Of a DNA stretch of 40,089 nucleotides, positions 39,342 through 40,089 are shown in pieces; positions within the stretch are counted from its first letter, which is position 1, and each line of letters starts with the position of its first letter. The notes under the pieces are model-generated. The model searched no databases. It worked only from the letters and a program-made list of their open reading frames with translations, and had not been told where the DNA came from. The position numbers and the translations under genes are program-made. Source of the stretch: Sphingomonas sp. Lineage in GTDB: Bacteria; Pseudomonadota; Alphaproteobacteria; Sphingomonadales; Sphingomonadaceae. The DNA lies in assembly GCF_003248515.1 (NCBI RefSeq), contig NZ_QFOB01000023.1, positions 1 to 40,089 of the forward strand, written 5' to 3'.

Positions 39342-39404
39342 AACACCCGGTTCCGAAGCGACGACGCGCCGATGGGGCGCGTCGCCGGCTTCGCCGAGGG
39401 TGAA

Positions 39405-39629
39405 ATGATGGACGAGCAGAAACCGAACGAAGCGACTGCGGTAAGCCTCATGAGGATGGCGCTCGGGCTGCTCGATAAGGCCGGGAAGACGACCGCCGCG
39501 GCCTATCTCCAGCACGCCATCGATGTAGCGATCGATGCGCCGATCCCGCGCACGGTCGAGGAAGTAGAGGCACATTTCGAAACCGACGACGGTCGCAAGC
39601 TCCTCCGCAGGTACGGTCTCTCAGCTTGA
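39405..39629 (+). CDS. Small hypothetical protein
   Basis: The 74-aa protein starts at ATG 39405, with GAGGG upstream (ATG 39408 also possible). A helical middle (TAVSLMRMALGLLDKAGKTT, AAYLQHAIDVAIDA) is followed by TVEEVEAHFETDDGRKLLRR. The composition is that of a folded soluble helical protein common in sphingomonads, but no family name is known to me. It converges on the next gene with a 9-nt overlap of the 3' ends. Confidence 0.6.
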   Translation: MMDEQKPNEATAVSLMRMALGLLDKAGKTTAAAYLQHAIDVAIDAPIPRTVEEVEAHFETDDGRKLLRRYGLSA

Positions 39630-39965
39630 GGCCATCGGTTCGGGCATGCGCAGCGCATCCGCGGCGCGGTTGAAGTCGTCGAGCCACCGAGCTATCGGCG
39701 TCCGCGCCTCCACAGGGAGAACGGCCTGCGCCGCTTGAAAGGCGATCAGCTGGGTCGGTGCTGTCTCGATAATATGGTCAATCTCTCCGGGCGGCAGGAG
39801 CCCCGTTGCACGGATGAACTCGGTGATGCTTCCGGGTCTGGGTGTCGCACCGCGGTGTCCCAGCACCGGACGCCGCCAAAGCCCGTCGATATTACGCAAG
39901 CGCGGCTTGGCACGCGCTTCCATCAACACAATGATCCGAAGTTCTTCGGTCGACAGCTCGGCCAC
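39621..39965 (-). CDS. Hypothetical protein near the right edge
   Basis: The product is 114 aa from a GTG at 39965 that has no good ribosome site. Reading in frame upstream, about ten more codons (GSIKADE before the GTG) are protein-like before a TAA, so a non-standard start is possible. STEELRIIVLMEARAKPRLR and PPGEIDHIIETAPTQLIAFQ suggest a soluble helical protein. The family is not recognised. Confidence 0.45.
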   Translation of the reverse strand: MAELSTEELRIIVLMEARAKPRLRNIDGLWRRPVLGHRGATPRPGSITEFIRATGLLPPGEIDHIIETAPTQLIAFQAAQAVLPVEARTPIARWLDDFNRAADALRMPEPMASS

Positions 39966-40089
39966 CTCGTCGGCCTTGATGCTGCCGCAAAAGAATTATG
40001 TCGCCATTGAGACGATCCATTCCCTTTGACGGGATAAGGATATTGTCCCATTATCGATCGGGTCGGGGCAATAAAATGGAAACGCCCAG

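Larger units (their letters stand above)
38828..39404. other. Long non-coding leader and intergenic region of the DUF2493 gene
   Basis: These 577 bp hold no credible gene. They contain a CCGGCGG-CCTAT-CCGCCGG hairpin (38854-38872), copy 2 of the conserved element (38904-38980) and a large inverted repeat (39240-39258 with 39326-39341). The decameric string GGAAACCTCG occurs twice (38930-38939 and 39240-39249). Confidence 0.5.

Overview
The window is GC-rich DNA with alphaproteobacterial features. An imuA-imuB-dnaE2 cassette sits behind a GTTC-N7-GTTC LexA box, and DUF3768, DUF2493, SRAP and a ParA plus small ribbon-helix-helix partner are all present. The protein flavour suggests a sphingomonad, but this is inference, because no rRNA or tRNA is present. 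A tyrosine recombinase, a complete mobilisation module, a partition module and several defence-like loci point to an integrative/mobilisable element or a plasmid. No replication initiator and no type IV secretion genes are visible.

Layout. 1-97: the end of an IS3-family insertion sequence, cutting into a small PepSY-like membrane protein gene. 0.7-2.3 kb: a SpoIIAA/STAS-like protein and an unrecognised HTH-ended protein. 2.5-3.7 kb: tyrosine recombinase. 3.7-4.4 kb: gene relic and 10-bp repeats. 4.4-13.2 kb: a defence-like block containing a DUF4062 gene translationally coupled to an AlbA_2/RecG-like ATPase gene, a divergent AbiJ-like gene, a possible PD-(D/E)XK nuclease, two small unknowns, and a two-gene unit of a possible HEPN protein with a TrlF-type PHP-SMC ATPase. 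13.4-17.9 kb: phasin-like protein, then mobC-like, relaxase and accessory genes read leftward from an oriT with an RP4-type nic core (TATCCTG/C). 17.9-23.9 kb: SOS-controlled mutasome imuA-imuB-dnaE2 plus a small downstream gene.

23.9-25.6 kb: a long array of degenerate 9-bp repeats (likely centromere/operator) followed by parA and a small RHH-like parB-type gene. 25.7-29.7 kb: a Fic toxin with VbhA-like antitoxin, DUF3768, a Cys-rich protein and SRAP. 30.2-33.8 kb: a TIR/deoxyribosyltransferase-like protein beside a HExxH metallopeptidase, then a coupled pair of possible HEPN-type proteins. 34-40 kb: secreted proteins, a VOC protein, SSB, DUF2493 and small backbone genes.

The least expected signals are non-coding. 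A structured ~80-nt element is conserved upstream of both ssb and the DUF2493 gene, with hairpins that differ in compensating ways. The 9-bp-phased array upstream of parA has a near-copy of its key palindrome 22 kb away and shares a 9-mer with the oriT palindrome. The best candidates for undescribed systems are the DUF4062-AlbA_2/HATPase-AbiJ cluster, the HEPN-TrlF pair, and the TIR-like/metallopeptidase/HEPN-pair block.
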